Origin: Bacteroidota bacterium
GTDB lineage: Bacteria; Bacteroidota; Bacteroidia; Bacteroidales; UBA10428
Reading direction: 5' to 3'
NCBI GenBank assembly: GCA_016699695.1
Contig: CP065006.1
Span: forward strand, 3,720,001-3,784,000
Length of the DNA: 64,000 bases
Position 1 is the stretch's first letter; every line of letters begins with the position of its first letter. Positions 46,713-55,786 of the stretch are shown one piece after another. Under the pieces are notes generated by a model. The model ran no database searches and was not told where the DNA came from. It saw only the letters and a list, made by a program, of their open reading frames with translations. The position numbers and the translations under genes are program-made.

Positions 46713-47513
46713 TTATTTACCTAAATTCAGTATTTTAACAGCACCTCTAATTACAATCAAAAAGACAATGGTTCCTACAATCAAATCTGGATATTTTGAT
46801 TGGGTGAATAGTACCAGAACACCTGCAATAATTACACCTGCATTAATAATCACATCATTAGAGGTGAAAATCATACTTGCTTTTATATGAGCCTCTTTAC
46901 TTTTTACTTTTTGTAGTAAATACAAACAAATTGCATTAGCTATTAATGCAAATATTGATACACCTATCATTACTCGATAATCAGGCATTGTCTCGGAACT
47001 TATAAAACGTCTTGTTAATTCAATTATGCCTAATAACGCTAGTGTAAGTTGGAAATATCCGCTTAATAGGGCTACTTTCTTTTTTCTCATTGCTGTGGAG
47101 CCAACGGCCCAAAGACTTAAACCATATACAAAGGAATCGGCTAACATATCAAGAGAATCAGCTACTAAACCCATTGATTTAGAGATAAGTCCTGTTGTCA
47201 TTTCAATTATGAAAAACCCAAAGTTGATAATTAAAACAGACCAAAGTAGCTTTAATTGCACATTGGAATCTTCTGCCACTATCTTATTATCTTCAATAGA
47301 ACTTATTTCTATTAGTTTAGCCCCTAAATTTAATTTCTCCAAACGAGATAATATCTCTTTATCTTCCTTTAAGTGGAATATAGTAAGGTTACGGTTTTCA
47401 ATATCGAATTCAAGTTTTTTTATGACTTGTAATCCATCCAGTTGGATGCGAATCATATTCACTTCGGATGGGCAATCCATCTTTGAAATCAGGTAGGTTG
47501 ATTTTAAAATCAT
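46713..47513 (-). CDS. Cation diffusion facilitator with N-terminal HMA-like domain
   Basis: 266 residues. Residues 1-70 resemble a heavy-metal-associated fold (STYLISKMDCPSEVNMIRIQ) that keeps only one Cys. Six spans follow (about 88-260). The two metal-site helices carry GLVADSLDMLADSFVYGLSL and ASMIFTSNDVIINAGVIIAG, the D/H positions of CDF exporters of Zn, Co or Cd. The usual cytosolic C-terminal domain is missing, as in short CDF relatives. It starts 10 bp after the TonB receptor gene, so they form an operon with the metal regulator upstream. Confidence 0.85.
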   Translation of the reverse strand: MILKSTYLISKMDCPSEVNMIRIQLDGLQVIKKLEFDIENRNLTIFHLKEDKEILSRLEKLNLGAKLIEISSIEDNKIVAEDSNVQLKLLWSVLIINFGFFIIEMTTGLISKSMGLVADSLDMLADSFVYGLSLWAVGSTAMRKKKVALLSGYFQLTLALLGIIELTRRFISSETMPDYRVMIGVSIFALIANAICLYLLQKVKSKEAHIKASMIFTSNDVIINAGVIIAGVLVLFTQSKYPDLIVGTIVFLIVIRGAVKILNLGK

Positions 47514-47523
47514 TACGCCAATT

Positions 47524-49701
47524 TTAAAATATACTGAATTTTATGCCTCCGTTAAAAACAAAACCATCAGTCGGTGCCCAAATGTCAGGAAATGTTGGAT
47601 TATTTGTTGGTGGTAATACCAAAGGTTCATAATCAGACTGCATTATGTTTGTAAAATTCTCGAAATTCACAAATACCGATAGGCGCTCCCAATGGCGCAT
47701 TAGCATTATACCCATAGTCCAGAAATCGTTTTTTGAATTGTACAAATTATCGTACTGTTGTCCTGTATAATACACTTCGTATCCTGCTGACCACTTTTCT
47801 TCAATTTCGTAAAATAACACAAAACCAGCATTATGTTTTGGGGTTAATGGTTTTTGGTTATTGATATTATCGTATTGTAAATCGGTTTTAATTAAGGCAT
47901 AGTTTACGTAAAGCTTAAAATTGTCATAAGATAACTTGATGTTGGTTTCAAAACCAGAACTTAAAATATTACCATCAGCACTTTCGTAAAAAGCAAGATT
48001 TGTCGAGTTATCTTCTCTCAAAACGAGCGCATTTTTAAGCTGAGTAATAAAGAACAGCTGGTTAATTGAAAAAGTCATTTTATCGCCCAAAGTTGTTTTA
48101 TAATTTATATCGAAATTACCACCTAAGGAAGTTTCAGCTTCTACTTGGTCGGTTGACAAAGGTTTAATTCCCCTAAAGTAGAGTTTTTCTGCATCTTCAG
48201 TAAAAATAGTAGGAAGTTTGTAGCCCATTGCTCCACCAATACGAGAGCTAAGTTTATTGTTGGCCTTTAATAGAAGCGAAAATCGAGGTAGAACAAAAAT
48301 TCCATAGTCGGTATTGTAATCGGTTCTTAATCCTGTTTCTAAAACAAATTTTTCACCAAAATCAGATGTATTTTGAATAAACCCACCAATTGAATTATGA
48401 GTATAATCTCTAATTGGAAATGAATCGGCGTTTTCTTCGGTAAATTGTTCGAGGTAATGATTTATACCAAACTGCCATTCCGATTTTTCATTTCTATGTA
48501 AATTATATAATGCCTCTGTAAAACTGGAAACCTGATTACCATCAAAAACATAATCAGGGATTGAAAGTTTTCTATCAAAATATGAAATACTATTTTTGAA
48601 ATTAATTGTACGGTTGTCTTTTGTATTACTGAAATTAAATAGAGTAGCATAACGCTCTGATTTGTTTTCTTCTAAAAAAATATGTTCTGCACTGGTCTTT
48701 CCCTTAACCACTTCCATATCTCCACCAGACCTGTTATCTATGGTGGTGTTTAAACCTAAGCTTAGTTCTGTATTCGGATTTAAATAATAATACAATTTTG
48801 GGTTTAGACTGAAAGTTTGCGATTTTGGCATATTAGAGAAACCATCATCATCAGGGTCATATGCTAATTGATTAGTTGCCGAGCCATACACAGAAAGTCC
48901 TACTTTACCATATTTTTGCGCATAGAAAGCATTCCCTGTTGTTCCTAATGCGCTGGTTTGATTTAGCATGATGTCCAGCTTTGGTTTATCAAGTGGCTTG
49001 ATTGTAACAAGATTTACAAGACCTGCAATCGCACCACCACCATATAAGGTCGAATTACTTCCTTTAATAAGTTCAACTTGTTTTAAATCGAGTGGTGGTA
49101 TTTGCATTATAGATAATCCGCCTGCAAAGCCACCATACAGAGGCATCCCATCCTTTAATATTTGGGTGTAACGTCCATCCAACCCCTGAATGCGAATGCT
49201 CATATTCCCTGAACTTAGCGAGGTTTGTTGCATTTGAACCCCCGTGGTTTCTCGTAACAGCATGCCAATATTGGTTGAATTCATTGCTGATTTCTCACCT
49301 AATTCTTCTCCTGTTATGGCTTCAAGTCGTGTCGGAATATCCTGAATTGTACGTGATGACCTAGTTGTTGAAATAACAACTTCTTCAAGTTCTTCTCCCT
49401 CACCTTCCTCCAATTCAACTTCAATTGATTTGTTGTTGTTTTCGGGAAATGATAATTTGATTTCTTTTTCTTCGAACCCTATGAAGGATATAACGAACTC
49501 GATTTCTCCGTTGGGTAGGTTTTCAAATTTAGCAATACCATCTGTGTTTGTAATTGTACCATTTGTTGTCCCTTCAATTACCACATTTGCACCAATCAGC
49601 GATTCGCCAGATTCTTCTTTTACTTTAAAACTAACTGAGTTCTGTGCTAAAATAATCCCTGATGAGAACAGGATAAGTAGGCTTGAGATTAAATATTTCA
49701 T
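47524..49701 (-). CDS. TonB-dependent outer-membrane receptor, probably for metal or chelate
   Basis: About 725 residues from MKYLISSLLILFSSGIILAQ, chosen for its signal peptide over an upstream ATG 30 bp away. Residues about 22-105 are a carboxypeptidase regulatory-like domain (ESLIGANVVIEGTTNGTITN). A plug follows (about 125-230: TSTNIGMLLRETTGV-type segment and MSIRIQGLDGRYTQILKDG). The 22-strand barrel ends in FVFNGGIKFSIF with terminal Phe. With Fur and CDF neighbours it probably imports a metal or metal chelate. Exact substrate unknown. Confidence 0.92.
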   Translation of the reverse strand: MKYLISSLLILFSSGIILAQNSVSFKVKEESGESLIGANVVIEGTTNGTITNTDGIAKFENLPNGEIEFVISFIGFEEKEIKLSFPENNNKSIEVELEEGEGEELEEVVISTTRSSRTIQDIPTRLEAITGEELGEKSAMNSTNIGMLLRETTGVQMQQTSLSSGNMSIRIQGLDGRYTQILKDGMPLYGGFAGGLSIMQIPPLDLKQVELIKGSNSTLYGGGAIAGLVNLVTIKPLDKPKLDIMLNQTSALGTTGNAFYAQKYGKVGLSVYGSATNQLAYDPDDDGFSNMPKSQTFSLNPKLYYYLNPNTELSLGLNTTIDNRSGGDMEVVKGKTSAEHIFLEENKSERYATLFNFSNTKDNRTINFKNSISYFDRKLSIPDYVFDGNQVSSFTEALYNLHRNEKSEWQFGINHYLEQFTEENADSFPIRDYTHNSIGGFIQNTSDFGEKFVLETGLRTDYNTDYGIFVLPRFSLLLKANNKLSSRIGGAMGYKLPTIFTEDAEKLYFRGIKPLSTDQVEAETSLGGNFDINYKTTLGDKMTFSINQLFFITQLKNALVLREDNSTNLAFYESADGNILSSGFETNIKLSYDNFKLYVNYALIKTDLQYDNINNQKPLTPKHNAGFVLFYEIEEKWSAGYEVYYTGQQYDNLYNSKNDFWTMGIMLMRHWERLSVFVNFENFTNIMQSDYEPLVLPPTNNPTFPDIWAPTDGFVFNGGIKFSIF

Positions 49702-49770
49702 TGCATTAAATTTACAAATTTTATACTGCAAATCTACGGCAATAACTTCTGCAACAGTATTGCAAAGATG

Positions 49771-50181
49771 CTACTTACAATTTGGACAGGTTCCCTTAAT
49801 AACAAAATTGGCGCTTTCGAAGGTGAAGCCTTTGGGCAAATCCATTTGAGGTACAGGCATATTTTTCAGGCAATGGGTTTGACCGCATTTATTGCATAAA
49901 AAGTGAATGTGAAGGTCATCTAAATTACATGTGCAATCATCATCGCAAAGTGCATATTTAACGGCTCCTGTGCCATCATCAATACTATGAATTAGATTTT
50001 TATCTTGAAAGGTTTTAAGGGTTCGAAAAATGGTAGAACGTTCAACATTATCGAATTGCTGTTCTATTTCGTAAAGGCTTAACGCCTTTTTGTTCTTGTC
50101 TAATACTTCATAAACCAACTCCCGCATAGCTGTTGGCTTAATATTTTTTTGTATTAATTTTTTATCTATTTCGTTACTCAT
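49771..50181 (-). CDS. Fur-family metal regulator
   Basis: 136 residues. The N-terminal winged helix has TAMRELVYEVLDKNKKALSL and FDNVERSTIFRTLKTFQDKN. The C-terminal dimer domain holds metal ligands in CDDDCTCNLDDLHIHFLCNK and CGQTHCLKN, with a final CPNC zinc knuckle. This matches Fur/Zur proteins. It is the first gene of the cassette and likely represses the receptor-transporter operon when metal is sufficient. The 70-bp gap to the receptor gene may hold a second promoter. Confidence 0.9.
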   Translation of the reverse strand: MSNEIDKKLIQKNIKPTAMRELVYEVLDKNKKALSLYEIEQQFDNVERSTIFRTLKTFQDKNLIHSIDDGTGAVKYALCDDDCTCNLDDLHIHFLCNKCGQTHCLKNMPVPQMDLPKGFTFESANFVIKGTCPNCK

Positions 50182-50223
50182 AAATGCAAATGTACAATGA
50201 ATATGCTAAAGGTGTGTAGGCAA

Positions 50224-50285
50224 AAACAGCTCTTTTGCAAACTTTGGTTGTGTGTCGGCTTGTGTGGTTTGCCAATGTGCTGTTT
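50224..50285. repeat. Covarying hairpin element E4
   Basis: Outer stem AAACAGC/GCTGTTT, internal loop TCTTTT against CAATGT, inner stem GCAAAC/GTTTGC. It lies about 40 bp upstream of the fur-like gene. Confidence 0.7.
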
Positions 50286-50444
50286 GCGGGCTGGGTTTCA
50301 TTTTGTCTTTGCGCGAGGGGAGAAAAAAACAAAATAAATTTCCATCAAATTTGCACTGACCTGTCAAAAAGCTAAATCCTTTCTTTCGTTATTTATTATC
50401 GTTATCGTATCTGTCTGGTCGTCTGTCTTTTTACACTTGTTGCC

Positions 50445-50566
50445 AACGTTCGACAGTATGGCCTGTGCGGACTTCATGTTCTTCATTGTCCAGCCAACCT
50501 GAAATTTGAAAAAAGCAGGGAGCTGTTTTTTTCTGACGTGAACCCGCATAGGTTATACTGTTTGTT
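50445..50566 (-). other. attC-like cassette site S38
   Basis: AACGTTCGACAGTATGGCCT to AGGTTATACTGTTTGTTAG. GACAGTATGGCCT pairs with AGGTTATACTGT. Confidence 0.83.
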
Positions 50567-50753
50567 AGCAACTGGCCTTTTTTATTTTTTAATCTTTAGT
50601 CAAATATAAATCATTTTTTCAATCTGCAAACCTATCCAGATGATTTGTGTCTCAATCAAGGTGGATGGTGCGTTGGGGGTTTTAATTTTTTTAGCGTGGG
50701 GCTTTTAAAACCTTTCAAGTTACACGAAACTATCCTTGCGGGGGGCTAAAAGG

Positions 50754-50815
50754 CCAAGCTCTTTTGCAATTTTTGGTCTGCGGGTGGGTTTTGTGCGAAT
50801 TGCAAATGTGCTTGG
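50754..50815. repeat. Covarying hairpin element E5
   Basis: Outer stem CCAAGC/GCTTGG, internal loop TCTTTT against AAATGT, inner stem GCAATT/AATTGC. Confidence 0.7.
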
Positions 50816-50842
50816 ACTTGTGCGGGGACTTGCTCGAACTTA

Positions 50843-51010
50843 TCAGTTTGCTTGTTGTATTTTCAGGCCGCTTATTTGTTTCCACAGTTCGTTTCTTGAA
50901 ACTTTCAGTTGATATTTTTAATATCGCAGTTAATTTATCGAAACTATCAGTTTGTGTATTTAAAACCGCAGTTGTCATAACGACAACCGCAGTTTATTTA
51001 TTGATAAAGT
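50843..51010. repeat. 21-nt periodic repeat block 1
   Basis: The anchor CAGTT recurs at 21-nt spacing five times in succession, after two less regular units. The bases between are variable (for example ATATCG, GAAACTAT, AAAACCG). The block is just downstream of 51049-51795. A minus-strand frame of 82 codons covers it, which would give heptapeptide repeats, but I have no evidence it is translated. Confidence 0.7.
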
Positions 51011-51048
51011 GAGTACGTTGTTCAAAGAACGAAGTTGTCTGTTTGCAA

Positions 51049-51795
51049 TTATGCTTTGACTGCTTTAAACTCCAACTTTGAAACTTGCTTGTATTGTGGG
51101 CTTGTTGCACCATAGAGCGACTTAATATAAGTCTTTGTGTCGAGTGCTATATCAACCAAGCCTGTGTTTGCTTTGTAGAGAATATCGTTGCGAGAAATAC
51201 GGGCGTTACTTAACGGTGTAGTTGCTGTCACAACGGCTGTATTTTTTGCTTTTAAATCGTTGTAAAGGGTTATTAATGCTGTTACTTTTAAATCTGCCTC
51301 GTTTGGTGTGTAAAGGGTAACACTGGTCAACAATTTAATGAGTTTATCGAAGTTATCTAAACGACTGTCGTAACTCATTTGAGAAGCGGAAATTTCTTTG
51401 GTTTCTTTACCTGCTGCTTTTTCGGCTGCTTTTTCTTCATCTGTCTTTTTTGCGGTTGCCCTTGTTCCTTGAATCTTACGAACTAAGGTTTTTGCACTCT
51501 CGTCCACTTGTTCGGTGGTGTCGGTTGCTTTGAGGGCATTGTTTACTCGTGTAATGAGTTTGTTTAAAGGTTCAAACGCTGCTTCACGGGCTGCAACTGC
51601 ATTGCTGTATGCAGGAAGTGCAGCGTTTACTGCATTAATTGCATTTTTAGCACTGGTTGAAAGGGTTTGTAAAGCGGTTAATTTGATAGAAGCTTTTGAA
51701 GGGTTGAAAGCTGTTCCGTAACCTGAAACGAATGAAATTAAATCATCGAAATTTGCTACATTTTTTGCGTGTCCGGTTTCTGTTGTACTTGCCAT
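51049..51795 (-). CDS. Helical repeat-associated protein
   Basis: 248 residues, no signal peptide, very rich in Ala, Thr, Lys and Leu. It seems to consist of two similar helical halves around a charged linker (KKTDEEKAAEKAAGKETKEI). It resembles the protein at 58048 in composition and in helices such as LTALQTLSTSAKNAINAVNA and YLDVTAL/LKVTALITLYNDL. Both genes adjoin a block of 21-nt repeats, which may mark a common system. No known domain recognised. Confidence 0.7.
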   Translation of the reverse strand: MASTTETGHAKNVANFDDLISFVSGYGTAFNPSKASIKLTALQTLSTSAKNAINAVNAALPAYSNAVAAREAAFEPLNKLITRVNNALKATDTTEQVDESAKTLVRKIQGTRATAKKTDEEKAAEKAAGKETKEISASQMSYDSRLDNFDKLIKLLTSVTLYTPNEADLKVTALITLYNDLKAKNTAVVTATTPLSNARISRNDILYKANTGLVDIALDTKTYIKSLYGATSPQYKQVSKLEFKAVKA

Positions 51796-51862
51796 TTTTT
51801 TAAATATTTAAGGATTAGTAATATAGGTATGAAATAAAGATGAATCATTAATTTATATTGTT

Positions 51863-52987
51863 TTAATGAATATGAAAACCTTGAAGTGTTAACTCTGATG
51901 TTTTGAAATAGTTATATCTCTCTTCGTCCAACGGATAATCCCAACAACCAAGGCTGTGAAATATATCGCCCCCGAAGCCTGTTTTAAACTTGTATAAGCC
52001 ATACAAAGGATGGGATATATCGGGATTTGGAGAAATGCCAAACATGTCATATTCTGTGCATCCTTTTTCTTTTGCAATTTTCATTGCTTCCCATTGCAAA
52101 GCATAAGTAGCCATATAGTTTCTGTTCACATTTGATGAAGCACCATATAAATAAGAACCCCTGTGCCCTGAAATGATTAAAAACATTGAAGCCAGAGGGG
52201 TGTTGCTTATTTCAGCAATTAGCAATTGCACTTCGGCTGGCGATTTGGTATTATCGGCTTTAGCGCTCAGCAATGCCTCGAAATATTTAATATCGTTCAG
52301 GTGAATTTTATTTCTTATGGCTGTTTCCTTGTATAAATTGTACCAAATATCTATACTATTCATATCAGCCACTTTTACAATTACCCCTTTTCTGTCGGAC
52401 AAGTGAATGTTATACCGTGTTTTGGGTTTCATTTTCCCTAAAATATCATCAGTACCAGGCTTTAAGTTAAGATAAACTGTGTTTGAAGGGAGAATGTTAG
52501 ATTGTGTTTTTCTGAAATTTTTGTTAATTGTATTGAAGTTAAACCTTATTTCCTGTGCGAACCTTTCTGGCTCTCTCAACCAGTTTCCATCAGAATCATA
52601 AAATTGATTCTCTTTTGCCCAATATGATTCCCAACATAAATCATATCTTATCAGAATACAATTATTGGGCAAAAAAGAACGTAAACATTCCGATAATTCT
52701 TCGAGAAATGCACCCTGATATTCTGTATCAGGTTCTAATTCGGGACCATAAGGCACGTACGCAATACTGTCGCTTTTATTTATTTGCTGTACAATAATTA
52801 ACAAGTCGGAATTGATAAACAAGTCCGAATTGTGTTTGCAAAATAAATCGCTATTATTGGCATGAAAATTTATAGCAACCGTACTAAACCCTAATTTACT
52901 TTTGACTAATGACCAGAATGCCGTTTGCTGCACTATTGGCGTATTATAGAGTTCTGCAATATCTTTTTTGTATAAATATGATAACAT
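51863..52987 (-). CDS. FemAB-like peptidyltransferase
   Basis: 374 residues with the FemA/FemB pattern: tandem GNAT-like domains with MKPKTRYNIHLSDRKGVIVK (substrate groove), GSYLYGASSNVNRNYMATYA and LQWEAMKIAKEKGCTEYDMF, and the late FKTGFGGDIFHSLGCWDYPL. The family attaches amino acids from tRNA to peptidoglycan precursors or modifies other amines. The substrate is unknown in Bacteroidota. It is downstream of the beta-propeller gene by 31 bp and probably belongs to the same transcript. Confidence 0.85.
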   Translation of the reverse strand: MLSYLYKKDIAELYNTPIVQQTAFWSLVKSKLGFSTVAINFHANNSDLFCKHNSDLFINSDLLIIVQQINKSDSIAYVPYGPELEPDTEYQGAFLEELSECLRSFLPNNCILIRYDLCWESYWAKENQFYDSDGNWLREPERFAQEIRFNFNTINKNFRKTQSNILPSNTVYLNLKPGTDDILGKMKPKTRYNIHLSDRKGVIVKVADMNSIDIWYNLYKETAIRNKIHLNDIKYFEALLSAKADNTKSPAEVQLLIAEISNTPLASMFLIISGHRGSYLYGASSNVNRNYMATYALQWEAMKIAKEKGCTEYDMFGISPNPDISHPLYGLYKFKTGFGGDIFHSLGCWDYPLDEERYNYFKTSELTLQGFHIH

Positions 52988-53018
52988 AAAGTAGATAGTT
53001 TCTCAAAAGCAGCTATGT

Positions 53019-54278
53019 TTATTTGTATTTAAGCAAATTAATTGTTCCCTTAACAAAACCTTTCTTATCGCCTTCTGAGGAAATAAGCAAATCGCCATTC
53101 TCGTAAAAACTCAACCCTTCGGGTTTATAGTAAATTTCGGGTACCAATGGGATAACGTTTTTAAGCTGTTTTTCTTTATATATAGCAATAAATCTGTCGG
53201 TAGCTGAAAGAACATACATTTCTTTTGTTACAGGATGTATTGCTATAGCCGAAGGATTAAAGTGTATGTTTGAAATCCCTGTTTCGGGATAATTGCTTGT
53301 TATAAATTTCGATAAATCGTCTGCATTTATTTCTAAATAAGGTTCTATGTTGTTTAATTTATTGGCATTTACCCTGTAAACCATCCGTTTTGTTTCATGT
53401 TGGTTTACCAATGCGTCTTTACAGGCAATGTAAATGTAACCCCCGTTATGGCATATACCCTCAATATTCAGCGAATTTATTTGAAGCATTGACTGGCTTG
53501 TTTTTGTTTTATTTTTTAAATCGTAAACAAAAATATTTCCATCACTCCTGAGAACATATAAAGTGTTTTTATTGATAGCAACATCTTCAAAATCGCCAAT
53601 ATCGGTAAAGCGGTGCGACTTGATGATTTCCTGTTTTTTTAGTTCATACTCGAATATTGAACCGATTTCGTCCTGAACGCAATAAACATTATTTTCGCTT
53701 CCAAGCGCCAAACCCGAAATTTCCTTTAACAAATCAGGCATTTCATAAGTACTGTCTGGCTGGTGAAATTTATATTTTGCTGATTGATATACTGTGCTTT
53801 TTTCGATTGATTTGGGGTCGAATGTTGAAGTAATATCAATAGCTTTAATTTTAAACCATTTGCCGTCGTTGGTAAAATAAACATTTTGCTCAATGCCGTC
53901 TTTCAAAATTTCTATTTTGATAAAGGTTGTATCATTTACAGATACTTGTGCAACTTCGTCTATTGTCCACCCCTGATATTTTTTTTCGAGCTTGCGGTTT
54001 ATTTTGTCCAATGGAATTTCTTCCTGTTTCATGGCATGCTCGCTAAATAACAGGGTATTGTCTTTTATGCCAATTTCATATCGTTTGCCATCGCAGAAAT
54101 ATTCAATTTCTACGTATCCATCAGGTGTAGATTCCACTTCAATAATGTCGGGTCTAGCGCATTGTTGACTAATAATTTTCATATAATCTTTCGAAACTGC
54201 AACGGGCTGGTTGTTAGTTTGTGAATGACACTGACAAAAAAAAGCCAAACTTGCTGTTATTAACAGGAGGTTTTTCAT
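53019..54278 (-). CDS. Lipoprotein-like SdiA-regulated-type beta-propeller
   Basis: 419 residues. The N-terminus MKNLLLITASLAFFCQCHSQ looks like a signal or lipoprotein signal peptide with Cys near the cut. Residues about 30-150 contain a PepSY-like repeat pair (DGYVEIEYFCDGKRYEIGIK, KKYQGWTIDEVAQVSVNDTT). Residues about 180-415 form a propeller like the SdiA-regulated/YjiK family (EISGLALGSENNVYCVQDEI, FEDVAINKNTLYVLRSDGNI, KPEGLSFYENGDLLISSEGD). Periplasmic; ligand unknown. It is 15 bp after the HhH protein gene. Confidence 0.8.
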   Translation of the reverse strand: MKNLLLITASLAFFCQCHSQTNNQPVAVSKDYMKIISQQCARPDIIEVESTPDGYVEIEYFCDGKRYEIGIKDNTLLFSEHAMKQEEIPLDKINRKLEKKYQGWTIDEVAQVSVNDTTFIKIEILKDGIEQNVYFTNDGKWFKIKAIDITSTFDPKSIEKSTVYQSAKYKFHQPDSTYEMPDLLKEISGLALGSENNVYCVQDEIGSIFEYELKKQEIIKSHRFTDIGDFEDVAINKNTLYVLRSDGNIFVYDLKNKTKTSQSMLQINSLNIEGICHNGGYIYIACKDALVNQHETKRMVYRVNANKLNNIEPYLEINADDLSKFITSNYPETGISNIHFNPSAIAIHPVTKEMYVLSATDRFIAIYKEKQLKNVIPLVPEIYYKPEGLSFYENGDLLISSEGDKKGFVKGTINLLKYK

Positions 54279-54293
54279 GATTATTATTGCTTA

Positions 54294-55010
54294 TTAAATA
54301 TTATTTGAATGAATAGCAGCTTCTAAAACACAAGGATATACATTTGCCTTTTTGCATAATAAATGAATACCATCGGAAACAAAATTATAGTAGTTCCTGT
54401 CCTGAAGGGCTGTTGTAGATAATTTAACCGGGAACCCAAAGTTATTTAGCCAATCAGAAACAACGGAATCAATTGGTATTTCGTATTTTGTTAAGCCAAG
54501 ATATTGAAGAAAAATGCGGGCTTCAATAGCTCCAAATCCTTTAAACATAGTATCAACGTAATCAGCAATTTCTCTTTCAGCCTGTTTGCCTCCCTTTTGA
54601 CACAACTTTTTAATAAGTATATCTAATAATGCCCAATTTGCAGATTCGAGCAAATGAAAATTATGGGCAAAGTATTCGGGCGATTTATTTATGTCCAAAA
54701 TTACACCATGCTTTTTCATTGTATCAAAAACATATTTTTTAACATCCGGCACATTTATTATTGTTATATACAGAAAGGGTGACGGGCTTTTTTGAAAAAA
54801 AGATGTAATTGGCGAATCTGAACTATGTTTCTGATTGGGCAATAACATGCTGTACAAAAGAGCATGAAGTATTGTATCACGGTTAATAAGCAAACCCTGA
54901 GAATTAATATTTCTGGCAATACGGTTTGCCACATGCTCATTTGATTGCTGGTTTACAAAATCAGTAATCTTTTTTAAATCCGCATCATTAACACTCCAAT
55001 CAATATCCAT
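54294..55010 (-). CDS. HhH-GPD-like DNA-repair-type protein
   Basis: 238 residues, helical, without signal peptide. A helix-hairpin-helix-like segment FKGFGAIEARIFLQYLGLTK at about residues 150-169, followed by IPIDSVVSDWLNNFGFP, recalls the HhH-GPD glycosylase fold, where the hairpin binds DNA and a following Asp is catalytic. The pattern match is moderate and no iron-sulfur Cys cluster is present. It is separated from the upstream genes by a strong terminator (55054-55077). Confidence 0.6.
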   Translation of the reverse strand: MDIDWSVNDADLKKITDFVNQQSNEHVANRIARNINSQGLLINRDTILHALLYSMLLPNQKHSSDSPITSFFQKSPSPFLYITIINVPDVKKYVFDTMKKHGVILDINKSPEYFAHNFHLLESANWALLDILIKKLCQKGGKQAEREIADYVDTMFKGFGAIEARIFLQYLGLTKYEIPIDSVVSDWLNNFGFPVKLSTTALQDRNYYNFVSDGIHLLCKKANVYPCVLEAAIHSNNI

Positions 55011-55053
55011 AATTACTTGTTTTTAAATTTAATATCCTCTTGAATTTTTAAAA

Positions 55054-55077
55054 AAGCCGGAAGAGGCTTCCGGCTTT
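55054..55077 (-). terminator. Rho-independent terminator
   Basis: AAGCCGGAAG and CTTCCGGCTT form a 10-bp stem with loop AGG (plus-strand view), followed on the minus strand by TTTTTT. It closes the 55109-56207 operon. Confidence 0.85.
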
Positions 55078-55108
55078 TGCATTAACCAATAACCTAAACC
55101 CAAATTTA

Positions 55109-55312
55109 TCAACTGATAATACATACAGCTAATTCTTTTTCCATTTCGAAGAATTGTATTTTGTTTTCTCTTGCGAGCCAACCTAAAGCAAGATATATAT
55201 CCTTAATATCCATTTTAGTAGTTTTTTTTAAATCAATTATCTTAACGTTTCCTTTTTCGTTAAGGATTTGCCAAATATTTCCGGCATCAGTTCCAATTTT
55301 TTCTTTTTCCAT
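55109..55312 (-). CDS. Small winged-helix protein (DUF2582-like)
   Basis: 67 residues: AGNIWQILNEKGNVKIIDLK, KTTKMDIKDIYLALGWLARE and a beta wing KIQFFEMEKELAVCI. This is the layout of the winged-helix DUF2582 family common in Bacteroidota. It may bind DNA, but no target is known. Third gene of the minus-strand operon with the two Rnk-like genes; 15 bp separate it from the preceding one. Confidence 0.8.
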   Translation of the reverse strand: MEKEKIGTDAGNIWQILNEKGNVKIIDLKKTTKMDIKDIYLALGWLARENKIQFFEMEKELAVCIIS

Positions 55313-55327
55313 GATACTTGAATTTAG

Positions 55328-55786
55328 TTAAACAATACTTAGTATTTTTAAATGAATCTTTCTTTTAGCTTCAAAACAGGACACCGTTCTTCCTGATTTT
55401 TGTGCGAATAAGGCCATACCAACGGCTGAAAACACCGATAACTTTAAGGTATTTAACTGCTCACCGTTGGGAAAAACTAACTGGATAGTTAAGTTCTTGT
55501 CTGTTTGCATATTTTTAAAAGTTACAACAGAATCCATTTTTACAATATCATCCGGCATATCACAAGTCTGTATTTTCTTAGCCCTTCCTATCTCAGCTTT
55601 GAAGAGTAAAAAAGAAAGATTCGTACTATAAGGGTATTTTTTTTCGAAATATTTAAACATAATATTCATGTTCTTATAGTCAGTCTCTGATACAATTCTT
55701 CTTGGTCTGAAAAATAATTTAAACCTGTATATGAGATAAATTAGTGTTTTCAAGAATTGCAACATTCTATAACAAATCCTCTCCAT
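55328..55786 (-). CDS. GreA/Rnk C-terminal-like protein 1
   Basis: 152 residues. The C-terminal half (about 75-152) has the GreA/GreB C-terminal pattern: VKMDSVVTFKNMQTDKNLTI, LVFPNGEQLNTLKLSVFSAV and GMALFAQKSGRTVSCFE. The N-terminal half is helical and lacks the coiled-coil tip acid residues of transcript-cleavage factors, so it is like Rnk, which binds RNA polymerase. It overlaps the following upstream gene by 20 bp, so the pair is translationally coupled. Confidence 0.85.
   Translation of the reverse strand: MERICYRMLQFLKTLIYLIYRFKLFFRPRRIVSETDYKNMNIMFKYFEKKYPYSTNLSFLLFKAEIGRAKKIQTCDMPDDIVKMDSVVTFKNMQTDKNLTIQLVFPNGEQLNTLKLSVFSAVGMALFAQKSGRTVSCFEAKRKIHLKILSIV

Larger units (their letters stand above)
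46446..50447 (-). other. Large 4-kb cassette: metal homeostasis
   Basis: The ends GTTGGCAAC and GTTGCCAAC are reverse complements. It holds Fur-like regulator, TonB receptor and CDF transporter on the minus strand, with hairpin elements E3 and E4 at its two edges. Confidence 0.7.

Noticed and set aside
50730..50978. 82-codon minus-strand frame over repeat block 1
   Set aside because: Low-complexity translation caused by the 21-nt period and it runs into hairpin E5; no support for translation.
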